Notes under the pieces: model-generated | What the model was told of the DNA's origin: nothing | Databases searched by the model: none | The model's input: the letters and a program-made list of their open reading frames with translations, nothing else | Shown: positions 28,709 to 37,555 of the stretch, one piece after another | Position numbering within the stretch: the stretch's first letter is position 1 | Layout: every line of letters starts with the position of its first letter | Translations under genes and position numbers: made by a program | Source of the DNA: Azospirillum formosense | GTDB taxonomy: Bacteria; Pseudomonadota; Alphaproteobacteria; Azospirillales; Azospirillaceae | Direction of reading: 5' to 3' | Length of the DNA stretch: 64,000 nt | Assembly: GCF_040500525.1 (NCBI RefSeq) | Contig: NZ_CP159402.1 | Span: forward strand, 806,001-870,000

Positions 28709-30550
28709 ATGCCGGACGACATGACGGGAATCCGGGGCGCCGCCGGGGATGCGGCGGGCGCCCTGACCAGAGCACGAAACCCCGGCCGGCGGTTCCTCAG
28801 GGTGCTGACGCGGCGGAGCCTGCGCGACAGCGTCCTCGGCGTGCTGATGCTCGCCGGGGCCATCGGCGCCGGGGTCGGGCTCGCCGTGGCCCTACTCCAC
28901 GAACTCGTGGTCTGGACGCAGTCCCTCGTCTTCTCGGTGGCCCACGGGCAGGAGCTGGGCGAGGCTGCGCTGGCCGACCCCTGGCGGACCCTGCTGGTGC
29001 CCGCCATCGGCGGCCTCCTGCTCGGCGTGATGGTGAAGCTGGTGCGGCGCTGGCGGCCCAACGACATCGTCGACCCCGTCGAAGCGAACGCCCTCTACGG
29101 CGGCAAGATGTCCCTGGTCGACAGCCTGCGCCTGACCCTGGCGACCCTGCTGTCCAACGGTTCCGGCGCGTCGGTGGGGATGGAGGCGGCCTACACCCAG
29201 GCGGGGGCGGGCATCGCCTCCACGCTCGGGCAGAGGCTCCATCTGCGGCGGGCGGATTTGCGCATGCTGGTCGGCTGCGGGGCGGCCGCGGCCATCTCCG
29301 CCGCTTACGGCGCGCCGCTGGCCGGCGCCTTCTACGCCTTCGAACTGGTCATGGGCGGCTACACCATCGCCACGCTGGCTCCGATCGGCGCGGCCTCGGT
29401 CGCCGCGGTGGCGGTGGCCCACTGGCTGACCGACCCCTCCCCGACCCTGTTCTTCGGCCGCCCGGCGGCAGTGGAGGGCTGGGATTACGTGGCCTGCGGG
29501 GTGCTGGGCTTCTTGGCGGGCTGGCTCAGCATCCTCGCCATGCAGGCGGTGACGGTCGCCGAGCGCGGTTTCCGCGCGCTGCCCATCCCCGTCTGGGGGC
29601 GCCCGGCTCTGGGCGGGCTCGCGCTCGGCGCGCTGGCCCTGGCGGTGCCGCAGGTGCTGGGCGCCGGACCCGGCGCCGACCCGTCGCAACTGGCCCGCGG
29701 GCTGGAGGCGATGGCGGTGCTGCTGGTCGCCAAGATCGTCGCGTCGGCCCTGTCGCTCGGCTCGGGCTTCCGCGGCGGGCTGTTCAGCGCGTCGCTGCTG
29801 CTCGGCGGGCTGTTCGGCGGGCTGGCCTATGGGGTGGTCGAGCTTCTGGTGCCGGGGCTGGGGCTCGACCGGATGCTGCTGGTGCTGGCCGGCATGGGGG
29901 CGGTGGCCGCCGGCATCATCGGCGCGCCGGTCACCATGGTGCTTCTGGTGCTGGAGGCGACGCAGGATTTCTGGGCGGCGTCCGGCGTGCTGATCGGCGT
30001 GGTGGTGTCCACGACCGTGGTCCGGCAGGCCTTCGGCTATTCCTTCGCGACGTGGCGCTTCCACCTGCGCGGCGTCCCGATCCGCGGCGCCTACGACGTC
30101 GGCTGGGTGTCGGAGCTGACGGCGATGCGGCTGATGCGCGGCGACGTGAAGACGATCCTGACCACCCAGACGCTGGACACGCTGCGCCGCCTGCACCCGC
30201 TGGGCGCCGCCAAGACCGTCTTCGCGGTGGAGCCGGACGGGTCCTACGCCGGCATCATCGACATGGGCGCCGTGCACGACCCGTCGCTGGGCGACGAGGA
30301 CGCGAAGACGCCGGTCGGCGAGCTGGCCAAACACGCCGATGACTTCCTGCGGCCTGGCGACGACGTGCGCAGCGTGCTGAACCGCTTCTGCAGCGCCGAG
30401 GTGGAGTCCCTGCCGGTCCTCGCCTCGCCCACCGACCGGCGGATCGTCGGCTACGTCACCGAGGCCTACGCCCTGCGCCGCTACAGCCAGGAGCTGGAGA
30501 AGCAGCGCGGCGAGGAACTGGGCGAACGCAGCCTCTACGGGCGGGACTGA
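28709..30550 (+). CDS. ClC-family chloride channel/antiporter with CBS domains
   Basis: A 613-residue protein. Residues about 35-430 are a ClC membrane domain: SNGSGASVGMEAAYTQAGAG near 150 stands for the first selectivity region, SAAYGAPLAGAFYAFEL follows, and GSGFRGGLFSASLLLGG near 355 is the third. About 450-590 hold two CBS-type regulatory repeats ending ESLPVLASPTDRRIVGYV. The gating GREGP motif is replaced by GASVGMEA, so the canonical gating Glu is not in its usual context. ATG 28709 chosen; TTG 28700 and ATG 28721 are alternatives. Confidence 0.9.
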   Translation: MPDDMTGIRGAAGDAAGALTRARNPGRRFLRVLTRRSLRDSVLGVLMLAGAIGAGVGLAVALLHELVVWTQSLVFSVAHGQELGEAALADPWRTLLVPAIGGLLLGVMVKLVRRWRPNDIVDPVEANALYGGKMSLVDSLRLTLATLLSNGSGASVGMEAAYTQAGAGIASTLGQRLHLRRADLRMLVGCGAAAAISAAYGAPLAGAFYAFELVMGGYTIATLAPIGAASVAAVAVAHWLTDPSPTLFFGRPAAVEGWDYVACGVLGFLAGWLSILAMQAVTVAERGFRALPIPVWGRPALGGLALGALALAVPQVLGAGPGADPSQLARGLEAMAVLLVAKIVASALSLGSGFRGGLFSASLLLGGLFGGLAYGVVELLVPGLGLDRMLLVLAGMGAVAAGIIGAPVTMVLLVLEATQDFWAASGVLIGVVVSTTVVRQAFGYSFATWRFHLRGVPIRGAYDVGWVSELTAMRLMRGDVKTILTTQTLDTLRRLHPLGAAKTVFAVEPDGSYAGIIDMGAVHDPSLGDEDAKTPVGELAKHADDFLRPGDDVRSVLNRFCSAEVESLPVLASPTDRRIVGYVTEAYALRRYSQELEKQRGEELGERSLYGRD

Positions 30551-30582
30551 GCGGCGTCTCCTGGGGCCATCACGTTTGAAGT

Positions 30583-30609
30583 CCCCTCTCCCCGGAGGGG
30601 GAGAGGGTT
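30583..30609. terminator. Palindrome between convergent clc and ppk2 genes
   Basis: A near-perfect GC-rich inverted repeat (CCCCTCTCC with GGAGAGGG-type arms) centred at 30594. It lies between two genes that converge, so it may serve as a bidirectional terminator, but no T-run follows. It belongs to the same class as the other GC-rich palindromes here. Confidence 0.5.
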
Positions 30610-30632
30610 AGGAAGGTCAAACACGGCGGCGG

Positions 30633-31595
30633 TCAGTAGACCTCCGGCACCCAGTTCTGCTTGGACTTCTTCGGCCGCTTGTAGCCGTCGTCGCTCTGCC
30701 GCGGCGGCAGGTCCAGCTCGACCGGCGCGATATCCTGGTAGGGAATCTGCTGCAGCAGATGATGGATGCAGTTCAGCCGCGCTTTCTTCTTGTCGTCGGC
30801 GTCGACGATGTACCAGGGCGTCAGCTTCCTGTCGGTGTGCTCCAGCATGGCGTCCTTGGCCTTGGAGTACTCGACCCAGTGCTTGCGCGATTCGAGGTCC
30901 ATCGGGCTGAGCTTCCAGCGCTTGATCGGGTTGCGCATCCGCTCGGTGAAGCGCTTCTCCTGCTCCTCGTCGCTGACCGAGAACCAGTATTTGATCAGGA
31001 TGATGCCGGATTTGACGAGCATCTCCTCGAACAGCGGGCAGGCGCGCAGGAACTCCTCATACTCCGCGTCGGTGCAGAAGCCCATGACACGCTCGACGCC
31101 GGCGCGGTTGTACCAGCTGCGGTCGAACAGGACGATCTCGCCCTTGGCGGGAAGCTGCGCCACGTAGCGCTGGAAGTACCATTGCCCGCGTTCCTTCTCG
31201 GTCGGCGTGCCGAGCGCCACGATCCGGCAGACGCGGGGGTTGAGGCTTTCGGTGATGCGCTTGATGACGCCGCCCTTGCCGGCCGCGTCGCGCCCCTCGA
31301 ACAGCACGCAGACCTTCAGTCCGTTGACCCGCACCCATTCCTGCAGCTTGATCAGCTCGAACTGCAGGCGGGCCAGCTCGTCGATGTACTTCACCTTCTT
31401 GCCGCCCTTCGCCGGCTTGCCGCCGCTCAGGTCGCGCCAGTGGGATTCGATGGCCGCGACCTCCCTGGCGTCGCGCAGCACCTCGCCGCCGGTGGCCGGA
31501 ACGCCGAGGCCCAGGTCCTTCAGCTTCAGCGCCTTGCGCTTCTTCCGCGGCTTCTCCTCCGCCCCGGTTCCGCCAACCGTCTTGACCTCGTCCAT
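30633..31595 (-). CDS. ppk2: Polyphosphate kinase 2
   Basis: A 320-residue PPK2 that transfers phosphate between polyphosphate and nucleoside diphosphates. After a Lys-rich N-terminal tail (KPRKKRKALKLKDLG) come Walker A FEGRDAAGKGGVIKRITESL near residue 112, GTPTEKERGQWYFQRYV, the Walker B-like VLFDRSWYNRAGVERVMGFC, the lid RMRNPIKRWKLSPMD, and TPWYIVDADDKKKARLN. This is the class I (TIGR03707-like) pattern. ATG 31595 has AGGG at good spacing; a GTG ten codons upstream is less likely. A second PPK2 gene lies directly upstream on the same strand. Confidence 0.95.
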   Translation of the reverse strand: MDEVKTVGGTGAEEKPRKKRKALKLKDLGLGVPATGGEVLRDAREVAAIESHWRDLSGGKPAKGGKKVKYIDELARLQFELIKLQEWVRVNGLKVCVLFEGRDAAGKGGVIKRITESLNPRVCRIVALGTPTEKERGQWYFQRYVAQLPAKGEIVLFDRSWYNRAGVERVMGFCTDAEYEEFLRACPLFEEMLVKSGIILIKYWFSVSDEEQEKRFTERMRNPIKRWKLSPMDLESRKHWVEYSKAKDAMLEHTDRKLTPWYIVDADDKKKARLNCIHHLLQQIPYQDIAPVELDLPPRQSDDGYKRPKKSKQNWVPEVY

Positions 31596-31718
31596 CGAAC
31601 ACACCCTGCTTATTGTTGTCCCCACGAACCAACGCTAGGAGATGACGGCGCGTCAGGCAACCGCCGGCGCGCCCACCGCGACGAAGTGACCGAGGCGGGG
31701 GCGCCGGGGGAGGGGCGG

Positions 31719-32546
31719 TCAGTCCTTCTCCTTCGCGTCAAAGGTCAGATGGACGCCCAGGACCTCCGCGGCGATCCGGGCGACGGTCAGGTCGATGGGC
31801 GGCGGCGCGACGTTGACGCCCCGGCTCAGCGCCTCCGTCACGATCTCCATCACCTTCAGGCGGGCGTGCCATTTGGAATTGGCGGGAACCGCCTGCCAGG
31901 GCGCCGTCTCGGTCGAGGTCTTCTCGAACATCGTCTCGATGGCCTTGGTGTAGTCGTCCCAGCGGGAGCGGTTGCGCAGATCCTCCTCGGTCAGCTTCCA
32001 GCGCTTGTAAGGGTTGCTCAGCCGCTCGCGGAAGCGGTTGAGCTGCTCGTCGGGCGTGATGTGCATGAAGAGCTTGATGATGCGGACCCCGTCGTCGGTC
32101 AGCATCTTTTCGAACTGGTTGATCTCGTCGTAGGCGCGCTTCCACTGCTCCTTGTCGGCGAAGCCCTCGACCCGCTCCACCAGCACGCGGCCGTACCAGG
32201 AGCGGTCGAAGATGGCGAAGGTGCCGGGGGCGGGCAGCTTGGTCCAGAAGCGGTAGAGGTAGTGCTTGCCCTGCTCGTCCGCCGCCGGGGCGCCGATCGG
32301 CCAGACGTGGAAACCGCGGGGGTCGAGCGGTTCGGTCAGGCGGCGGATGCAGCCGCCCTTGCCGGCGGCGTCCCAGCCCTCGAACACCAGGATGGCGCGG
32401 CGCTTCTCATGCCAATAGGTCTGCTGGATGTGCAGCAGGTCCTTCTGCAGCTTGGCGAGGCGGCGTTCGTAGTCGTCCTTGCTGCCGATGCCTTCCGCCG
32501 TCATATCGAGCTTGTCGAGACGGATCTTGCCGTTTCCGTTGCCCAT
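31719..32546 (-). CDS. Second PPK2-family polyphosphate kinase
   Basis: A 275-residue PPK2 of another subgroup. Walker A is FEGWDAAGKGGCIRRLTEPL near residue 56, then IGAPAADEQGKHYLYRFW, the Walker B-like IFDRSWYGRVLVERVEGFAD and the lid RLSNPYKRWKLTEED. The GWDAAGKGG plus SWYGRVLVERVEGF combination resembles polyphosphate:AMP phosphotransferases, so AMP or ADP phosphorylation is likely. AAAGG precedes ATG 32546. It is divergent from glgE. Confidence 0.92.
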   Translation of the reverse strand: MGNGNGKIRLDKLDMTAEGIGSKDDYERRLAKLQKDLLHIQQTYWHEKRRAILVFEGWDAAGKGGCIRRLTEPLDPRGFHVWPIGAPAADEQGKHYLYRFWTKLPAPGTFAIFDRSWYGRVLVERVEGFADKEQWKRAYDEINQFEKMLTDDGVRIIKLFMHITPDEQLNRFRERLSNPYKRWKLTEEDLRNRSRWDDYTKAIETMFEKTSTETAPWQAVPANSKWHARLKVMEIVTEALSRGVNVAPPPIDLTVARIAAEVLGVHLTFDAKEKD

Positions 32547-32775
32547 GCACGCACCTTTCGAAATGTCTGGCTCAAGTGTCAGGTTTCGGAACCTTCGCGC
32601 TTCGCAGGGGTTGAGCGCGTGCGCCCCGCAGGGCGCGCGTTGCAACCTCGCGATGGTCCTTCCGGTGACGTCCTTTGGCCGGTGACGGTCTGCTGGACGA
32701 TTTACGGGAGGCGCCACGCTTGTCAACCAGCGGCGACCGGCTGGCGTGCCGCTGCCGACCAGGAGGATGTCCCCG

Positions 32776-35700
32776 ATGGCCACCGCCGGACCGCGCATCT
32801 ACAATCTGTTTCCCACGCTCGTCGGCCCGATGCGCGACTGGGCCGGGCATCTGCCCCGCATCCAGGGCATGGGCTTCGACTGGCTGTTCCTGAACCCGAT
32901 CCATTATCCCGGCTTCTCCGGCAGCCTCTACGCCGTGAAGGACTATTACCGGCTGCACGACCGCATCCAGGGCGGCTCGCCGGAGCATCCGGACGATCTG
33001 CTGCGCGGCTTCATCGCCGAGGCGGGACGGCACGGCCAGTCGGTCATGCTGGACCTCGTCATCAACCACACCGCCAAGGACGCGATCCTGGTGGGCGAGC
33101 ATCCGGACTGGTACCGGCGCGACGCCAACGGCGACCTCTACAGCCCGCGGGCCGTCGACCCGGTGGACCCGTCGCGGGTGACCATCTGGGGCGACCTCGC
33201 CATGCTCGACTACGAGCGGGCCGATGTGCGGGCGGGGCTGACCGACTATTGGACCCATTACCTGCGCCACTTCATCGGGCTGGGGGTGAAGGGCTTCCGC
33301 TGCGACGCCGCCTACCAGATCCCGGCGGATGTGTGGAAGACGCTGATCGACCGCTCCCGCGAGGCCGATCCGGAGGTGAAATTCTTCGCCGAGACGCTGG
33401 GCTGCACGGTGGAGCAGGTGCGCGACCTCTGCGGGGCGGGCTTCGACTTCCTGTTCAACAGCGCCAAATGGTGGGACTTCAAGTCCGATTGGCTGCTCGA
33501 CCAGTATGACGAGTTCCGCTGGATCGCCCCCTCCATCGCCTTCCCGGAAAGCCACGACACCGACCGTCTGGCGGCGGAGGTCGGCAGCCAGGACAGCGAA
33601 CGTCTGGCAGCGCATCTCAAGATGCACTACCTGTTCGCCGCCTCCTTCTCGACCGGCGTGATGATGCCGGTGGGGTTCGAGTACGGCTTCACCCGCAAGC
33701 TCGACGTGGTGTCCACGACGCCCGACGACTGGGAGCAGCCGAAGGTGGACCTGACCGGCTTCATCGGGGCGGTCAACGCCATGAAGGCGGACAGCCCGGC
33801 GCTGAACGTCGAGGGACCGCAGCGGCGGGTGACCTCGCCGCACAACCCGGTGATCGGGCTGATCCGCGAGACCAGCGGCTGGGCCAACGGGAGCGGGGAG
33901 GGCTGCTCCGTCCTGCTCATCAACCCCGACGAGACCCAGCCGCACGCCATCGACCCCGGCCCGCTGCTGGCCAGCACCGGCGGCGGCTTCGCCGACTTCG
34001 AGGACGTGACCCCGGAAGCCGCGCCGCTGCCCTTCGAGCCGGGCCGCGACCTGCGCCTGCGCCCGCTGGAGATGCGCGTCTTCCGCGCCCGCCCGGCGCA
34101 GAGCCGCCCCATCGAGCTGAACCATCTGGGCGAGCGCGGGGCGGAGCACGACGCCGGCACCCGCGCCTGGATGGACGAGCTGGCCTCCCGCCGCGTCACC
34201 ATCGAGAACGTCTACCCGGAGCTGGACGGCGGGCGCTTCCCGGTCAAGCGGGTGGTCGGCGATGTCATGGAGGTGTGGGCGGACATCTACACCGACGGCA
34301 CCTTCGTCCTGGGCGCCGCCGTCACCTACCGGCCGGTGGACGAGGAGGAGTGGCGCGAGGTGCCCATGACCTTCTTCGACAACGACCGCTGGGTGGGCAA
34401 GCTGCCGCTGACCCGCAACACGCGCTACCAGTACAGCATCCTGGCCTGGCGCGACGTCTGGGAAAGCTGGCGCGCCGACTTCAAGAAGAAGAACGACGCC
34501 GGTCTCGACGTCGGGCTGGAGCTGATCGAGGGCCGGCGCTTCGTCGAGCACGCGGTCGGGCTGAACGAGGGGGAGGGCCGCGCCGCGCTGGAGCGGGTGG
34601 TCGAGCGGATGAACAGCCTGCAGGGGGCGGAACTGACCGCCTACGCCCTGTCGGACGAGCCGCGCCAAGCCATGGCCAAGTATGGCGAGCGGCAGTATCT
34701 GTCCCGCTACGGCTGCGACCTGGAGGTCTATGTGGACCGCACCGCGGCCCGCTATTCGGCGTGGTTCGAGATCTTCCCGCGCTCGGCCTCGCCGGACCCG
34801 TCGCGGCCCGGCACCTTCGACGACGTGTCGAACATGCTGCCCTTCATCCGGGGCATGGGCTTCGACGTGCTGTATTTCCCGCCGATCCACCCGATCGGGC
34901 GCAGCTTCCGCAAGGGGCGGAACAACACGCTGAACCCCGGCCCGAACGATCCCGGCGTGCCCTACGCCATCGGCGCCTCGGAAGGTGGGCACGCCGACAT
35001 CGACCCGATGATCGGCGACTTCGAGGGCTTCCGCCGGCTGGTCAAGGAGGCGCGGCGGCACGGGATCGAGATCGCGTTGGACTTCGCCGTCCAGTGTTCG
35101 CCCGACCATCCCTGGATCAAGTCGCACCCTCAGTGGTTCTACTGGCGCCCCGACGGCACGATCCGCTACGCCGAGAACCCGCCGAAGAAGTACCAGGACA
35201 TCGTCAACGTCAGCTTCTACCGCGAATCCTACCCGGACCTGTGGTACGCGCTGCGCGACGTGGTGCTGTTCTGGTGCGACGAGGGGGTGCGCATCTTCCG
35301 CGTCGACAACCCGCATACCAAGCCCTTCCCCTTCTGGGAATGGATGATCCGCGAGGTGCAGGACCGCTTCCCCGACGCGCTGTTCCTGGCCGAGGCCTTC
35401 ACCCGGCCCAAGCTGATGCGGCGGCTGGCGAAGATCGGCTTCACCCAGTCCTACAGCTACTTCACGTGGCGCAACACCAAGGCGGAGCTGACCGAGTATC
35501 TGACGGAGCTGACCCAGGGCGAGTCCAAGGACTACATGCAGCCCAACTTCTTCGCCAACACGCCGGACATCCTGCCGCCGATCCTGGTCCATGGCGGGCG
35601 GCCCGCCCACATGATGCGCGCCGTGCTGGCCGGGACCCTGTCGGGCGTCTACGGCCTCTACACCCCGTATTTCGTCTGCGAGGCCGACCCCTATCCGGGC

Positions 35701-36123
35701 AAGGAGGAGTACAACCACTCCGAAAAATACGAAATCCGGCACTGGGATTGGAACAAGCCCGGCAACATCGTCGACTACGTGACCCGGCTGAACAAGATCC
35801 GTGCGGAGAACCCGGCGCTTCACAAGTTCACGAACCTGAGATTCTACAACGCCTACGACGACAACATCCTGCTCTACGGCAAGATGACCGAGAGCAAGGA
35901 CAACGTCATCCTGATCGCGGTGAACCTCGACCCGCACAACGGCCATGGCGGCACCATCGAGGTTCCACTGTGGGAGCTGGGGCTGGACGACGGCGCCCAT
36001 GTCCAGGTGGAGGATCTGTTCACCGGCCAGCGCTTCACCTGGATCGGCAAGTTCCAGCATGTCTGGCTGGACCCGCAGCAGAACCCGGCGGCGATCTGGC
36101 GCATCCGTCCGCCGGGGCGGTGA
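32776..36123 (+). CDS. glgE: GlgE maltosyltransferase with extra N-terminal GH13 domain
   Basis: A 1115-residue protein, about 430 longer than ordinary GlgE. Residues about 1-430 form a GH13 amylase-like domain with its full catalytic set (Asp near 177 in FRCDAA, Glu near 206 in FAETLG, Asp near 261 in ESHDTD). From about 460 comes GlgE proper: RVTIENVYPELDGGRFPVKR, the GH13 barrel with DVLYFPPIHPIGRSFRKGRN, nucleophile Asp near 844 in RVDNPH, and acid/base Glu near 873 in LAEAF. GlgE extends alpha-1,4-glucan from maltose-1-phosphate. AGGAGG lies 9 nt before ATG 32776. Confidence 0.93.
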   Translation: MATAGPRIYNLFPTLVGPMRDWAGHLPRIQGMGFDWLFLNPIHYPGFSGSLYAVKDYYRLHDRIQGGSPEHPDDLLRGFIAEAGRHGQSVMLDLVINHTAKDAILVGEHPDWYRRDANGDLYSPRAVDPVDPSRVTIWGDLAMLDYERADVRAGLTDYWTHYLRHFIGLGVKGFRCDAAYQIPADVWKTLIDRSREADPEVKFFAETLGCTVEQVRDLCGAGFDFLFNSAKWWDFKSDWLLDQYDEFRWIAPSIAFPESHDTDRLAAEVGSQDSERLAAHLKMHYLFAASFSTGVMMPVGFEYGFTRKLDVVSTTPDDWEQPKVDLTGFIGAVNAMKADSPALNVEGPQRRVTSPHNPVIGLIRETSGWANGSGEGCSVLLINPDETQPHAIDPGPLLASTGGGFADFEDVTPEAAPLPFEPGRDLRLRPLEMRVFRARPAQSRPIELNHLGERGAEHDAGTRAWMDELASRRVTIENVYPELDGGRFPVKRVVGDVMEVWADIYTDGTFVLGAAVTYRPVDEEEWREVPMTFFDNDRWVGKLPLTRNTRYQYSILAWRDVWESWRADFKKKNDAGLDVGLELIEGRRFVEHAVGLNEGEGRAALERVVERMNSLQGAELTAYALSDEPRQAMAKYGERQYLSRYGCDLEVYVDRTAARYSAWFEIFPRSASPDPSRPGTFDDVSNMLPFIRGMGFDVLYFPPIHPIGRSFRKGRNNTLNPGPNDPGVPYAIGASEGGHADIDPMIGDFEGFRRLVKEARRHGIEIALDFAVQCSPDHPWIKSHPQWFYWRPDGTIRYAENPPKKYQDIVNVSFYRESYPDLWYALRDVVLFWCDEGVRIFRVDNPHTKPFPFWEWMIREVQDRFPDALFLAEAFTRPKLMRRLAKIGFTQSYSYFTWRNTKAELTEYLTELTQGESKDYMQPNFFANTPDILPPILVHGGRPAHMMRAVLAGTLSGVYGLYTPYFVCEADPYPGKEEYNHSEKYEIRHWDWNKPGNIVDYVTRLNKIRAENPALHKFTNLRFYNAYDDNILLYGKMTESKDNVILIAVNLDPHNGHGGTIEVPLWELGLDDGAHVQVEDLFTGQRFTWIGKFQHVWLDPQQNPAAIWRIRPPGR

Positions 36124-36144
36124 AGCGAACGTGGTTGTGGTGGG

Positions 36145-36229
36145 CTCCCCTCCCAACCTCCCCCCGCTTCGCAGGGGGAGGAGATAAGCCCTCCCCTGTG
36201 AAGCGGGGGAGGGTTGGGTGGGGGCTCGC
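36145..36229. repeat. GC-rich palindromic intergenic repeat
   Basis: Two inverted arms (GGCTCCCCTCCCAACCTCCC-type and its complement ending at 36229) flank a short AT-richer centre. It directly follows glgE and may protect or end its transcript. It is related to the units at 10433, 24899, 30583 and 43509. Confidence 0.75.
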
Positions 36230-36333
36230 CGCAACCACTCCCCACACCACCGCCACACCGAAACTCTGGAATTCCCGCCCAGCCCAAGCTAGAACCGCGC
36301 CGGTCCGTGACGGTTCTTCCTTGCGGGGGGCGG

Positions 36334-36630
36334 GTGCAGTACCGACTCGACGACGAGGCGTCCCTGTGTTCGATCGACATCCTGGCTCAGGCGGTCGAGC
36401 GCATCTGCGTCAAGGGCGTGCTGGAGCTGCGCATGCTGCGCAACGCTCTGCGCGAGGCCGCCATCAGCCCCACCCCCGACGCGGTGAAGTTCGCCTTCGT
36501 CATGTTCTCGCGGGTGGACGGCGATTACCGCCGCCTGATCGCGCACGAGGCGCTGGCCCTTGCGACCGAGCAGCGGGGGCGTTACGCCGCTCCCCGGCCG
36601 CGGGCGGTGCGCCGCCCGCGGATGCTGTAG
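36334..36630 (+). CDS. Small protein of unknown function
   Basis: A 98-residue soluble protein, not recognised. The central part is helical (SIDILAQAVERICVKGVLEL, then RMLRNALREAAISPTPDAVKFAFVMFSRVDGDYRRLI), and the C-terminus is Arg/Pro-rich. GTG 36334 is preceded closely by a GGGGGG tract. No membrane segment or signal peptide is seen. It converges on the EAL gene with a 13-bp gap. Confidence 0.6.
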   Translation: MQYRLDDEASLCSIDILAQAVERICVKGVLELRMLRNALREAAISPTPDAVKFAFVMFSRVDGDYRRLIAHEALALATEQRGRYAAPRPRAVRRPRML

Positions 36631-36643
36631 CGCACGGCCGTCC

Positions 36644-37426
36644 TCAGGCCACGGTCGGCTCGAAGTCCATGGCGGGCGCCACCAGCCGTTCCACCGCCGG
36701 GCGGGCGAACAGATAGCCCTGCATCAGCGTGATCCCGAGGTCGCGCAAAGCCTTCGCCTCGCCGGGCGTTTCGATGCCTTCCGCCACCGGGGTGATTCCC
36801 AGGTCGCGGCACACGGTGAGGATCGCGCTGACGATGCTGCGGCGGGCGCGGTCGGTGTCGATGGCCCGGGTCAGCTCCATGTCCAGCTTGATGATGTCCG
36901 GCTGGAACTCGGCGAGCAGGTTCAGGCCGGAATAGCCCGACCCGAAATCGTCGATGGCGGTGTGGAAGCCCTGGCGCTTGTATTCGGTGAAGATCGACTT
37001 CAGGTGCGCGCCGTCCACCACACGCTCGTTCTCGGTCACCTCGAAGATGATGCGCTCCGGCGGGAAGCCGGTGCGATTGGCGGCGGCGAGGGTGGCGCGG
37101 ATGCAGGCTTCGGGCTGGTAGACGGCGTTGGGCAGGAAGTTGATCGACAGCCGTGTGTCGGCCTGCTGGCCCATCCCCAGCTTGGCGGCCAATTCGATGG
37201 CCTTGACCCGACAGGCTTGGTCGAAGGCGTAGCGGTTGGCCTCCGTCACCTGACCCAGCACCCAGCCGGCCCCCTGGCCGTCGAGGCCGCGCACCAGCGC
37301 CTCATGCGCCCAGGGCCGCCCGCCGCCGATATCGACGATCGGCTGGAAGGCCATGGTGAAATCGAATCCCAAACCCTCGGTGCACAGCCCGCCGCACCCG
37401 CCGCCCATGATCCGCTCCGCCGTCAT
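36644..37426 (-). CDS. EAL-domain cyclic di-GMP phosphodiesterase
   Basis: A 260-residue single-domain protein. The EAL motif appears as AHEALVRG near residue 41. Metal- and substrate-binding motifs are kept: SINFLPNAV (Asn), FEVTENE (Glu), AIDDFGSGYSGLNLL (Asp-Asp), IIKLDMELTR (Lys) and VAEGIET (Glu), with the final Q in LMQGYLFARP. All catalytic positions are present, so it should hydrolyse c-di-GMP. It has no sensor or membrane domain. An AT-rich stretch at 37443-37500 upstream may hold its promoter. Confidence 0.93.
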   Translation of the reverse strand: MTAERIMGGGCGGLCTEGLGFDFTMAFQPIVDIGGGRPWAHEALVRGLDGQGAGWVLGQVTEANRYAFDQACRVKAIELAAKLGMGQQADTRLSINFLPNAVYQPEACIRATLAAANRTGFPPERIIFEVTENERVVDGAHLKSIFTEYKRQGFHTAIDDFGSGYSGLNLLAEFQPDIIKLDMELTRAIDTDRARRSIVSAILTVCRDLGITPVAEGIETPGEAKALRDLGITLMQGYLFARPAVERLVAPAMDFEPTVA

Positions 37427-37555
37427 GCCCGTTTCTTTCGTGGGGTGATTCTATGTTAATTCTTTATAGTTCGTATATTGTCTCAAATTTATTCAACGCA
37501 AGGTGTGACATCGGCTCTGGAAATAAGGCCTATGACGTCACTACTCCGTTCTTCG

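Noticed and set aside
30759..33509. 916-codon plus-strand open frame over the two PPK2 genes
   Set aside because: It is the antisense shadow of two clear PPK2 genes, with Leu/Val/Asp/Gly-rich low-information sequence and no domain.
32572..36258. 1228-codon minus-strand open frame opposite glgE
   Set aside because: Antisense shadow of glgE; no recognisable domain.
37443..37500. AT-rich stretch as a sign of recent transfer
   Set aside because: Only about 60 bp between two genes of ordinary composition; more likely a promoter region for the EAL gene or simple intergenic DNA.
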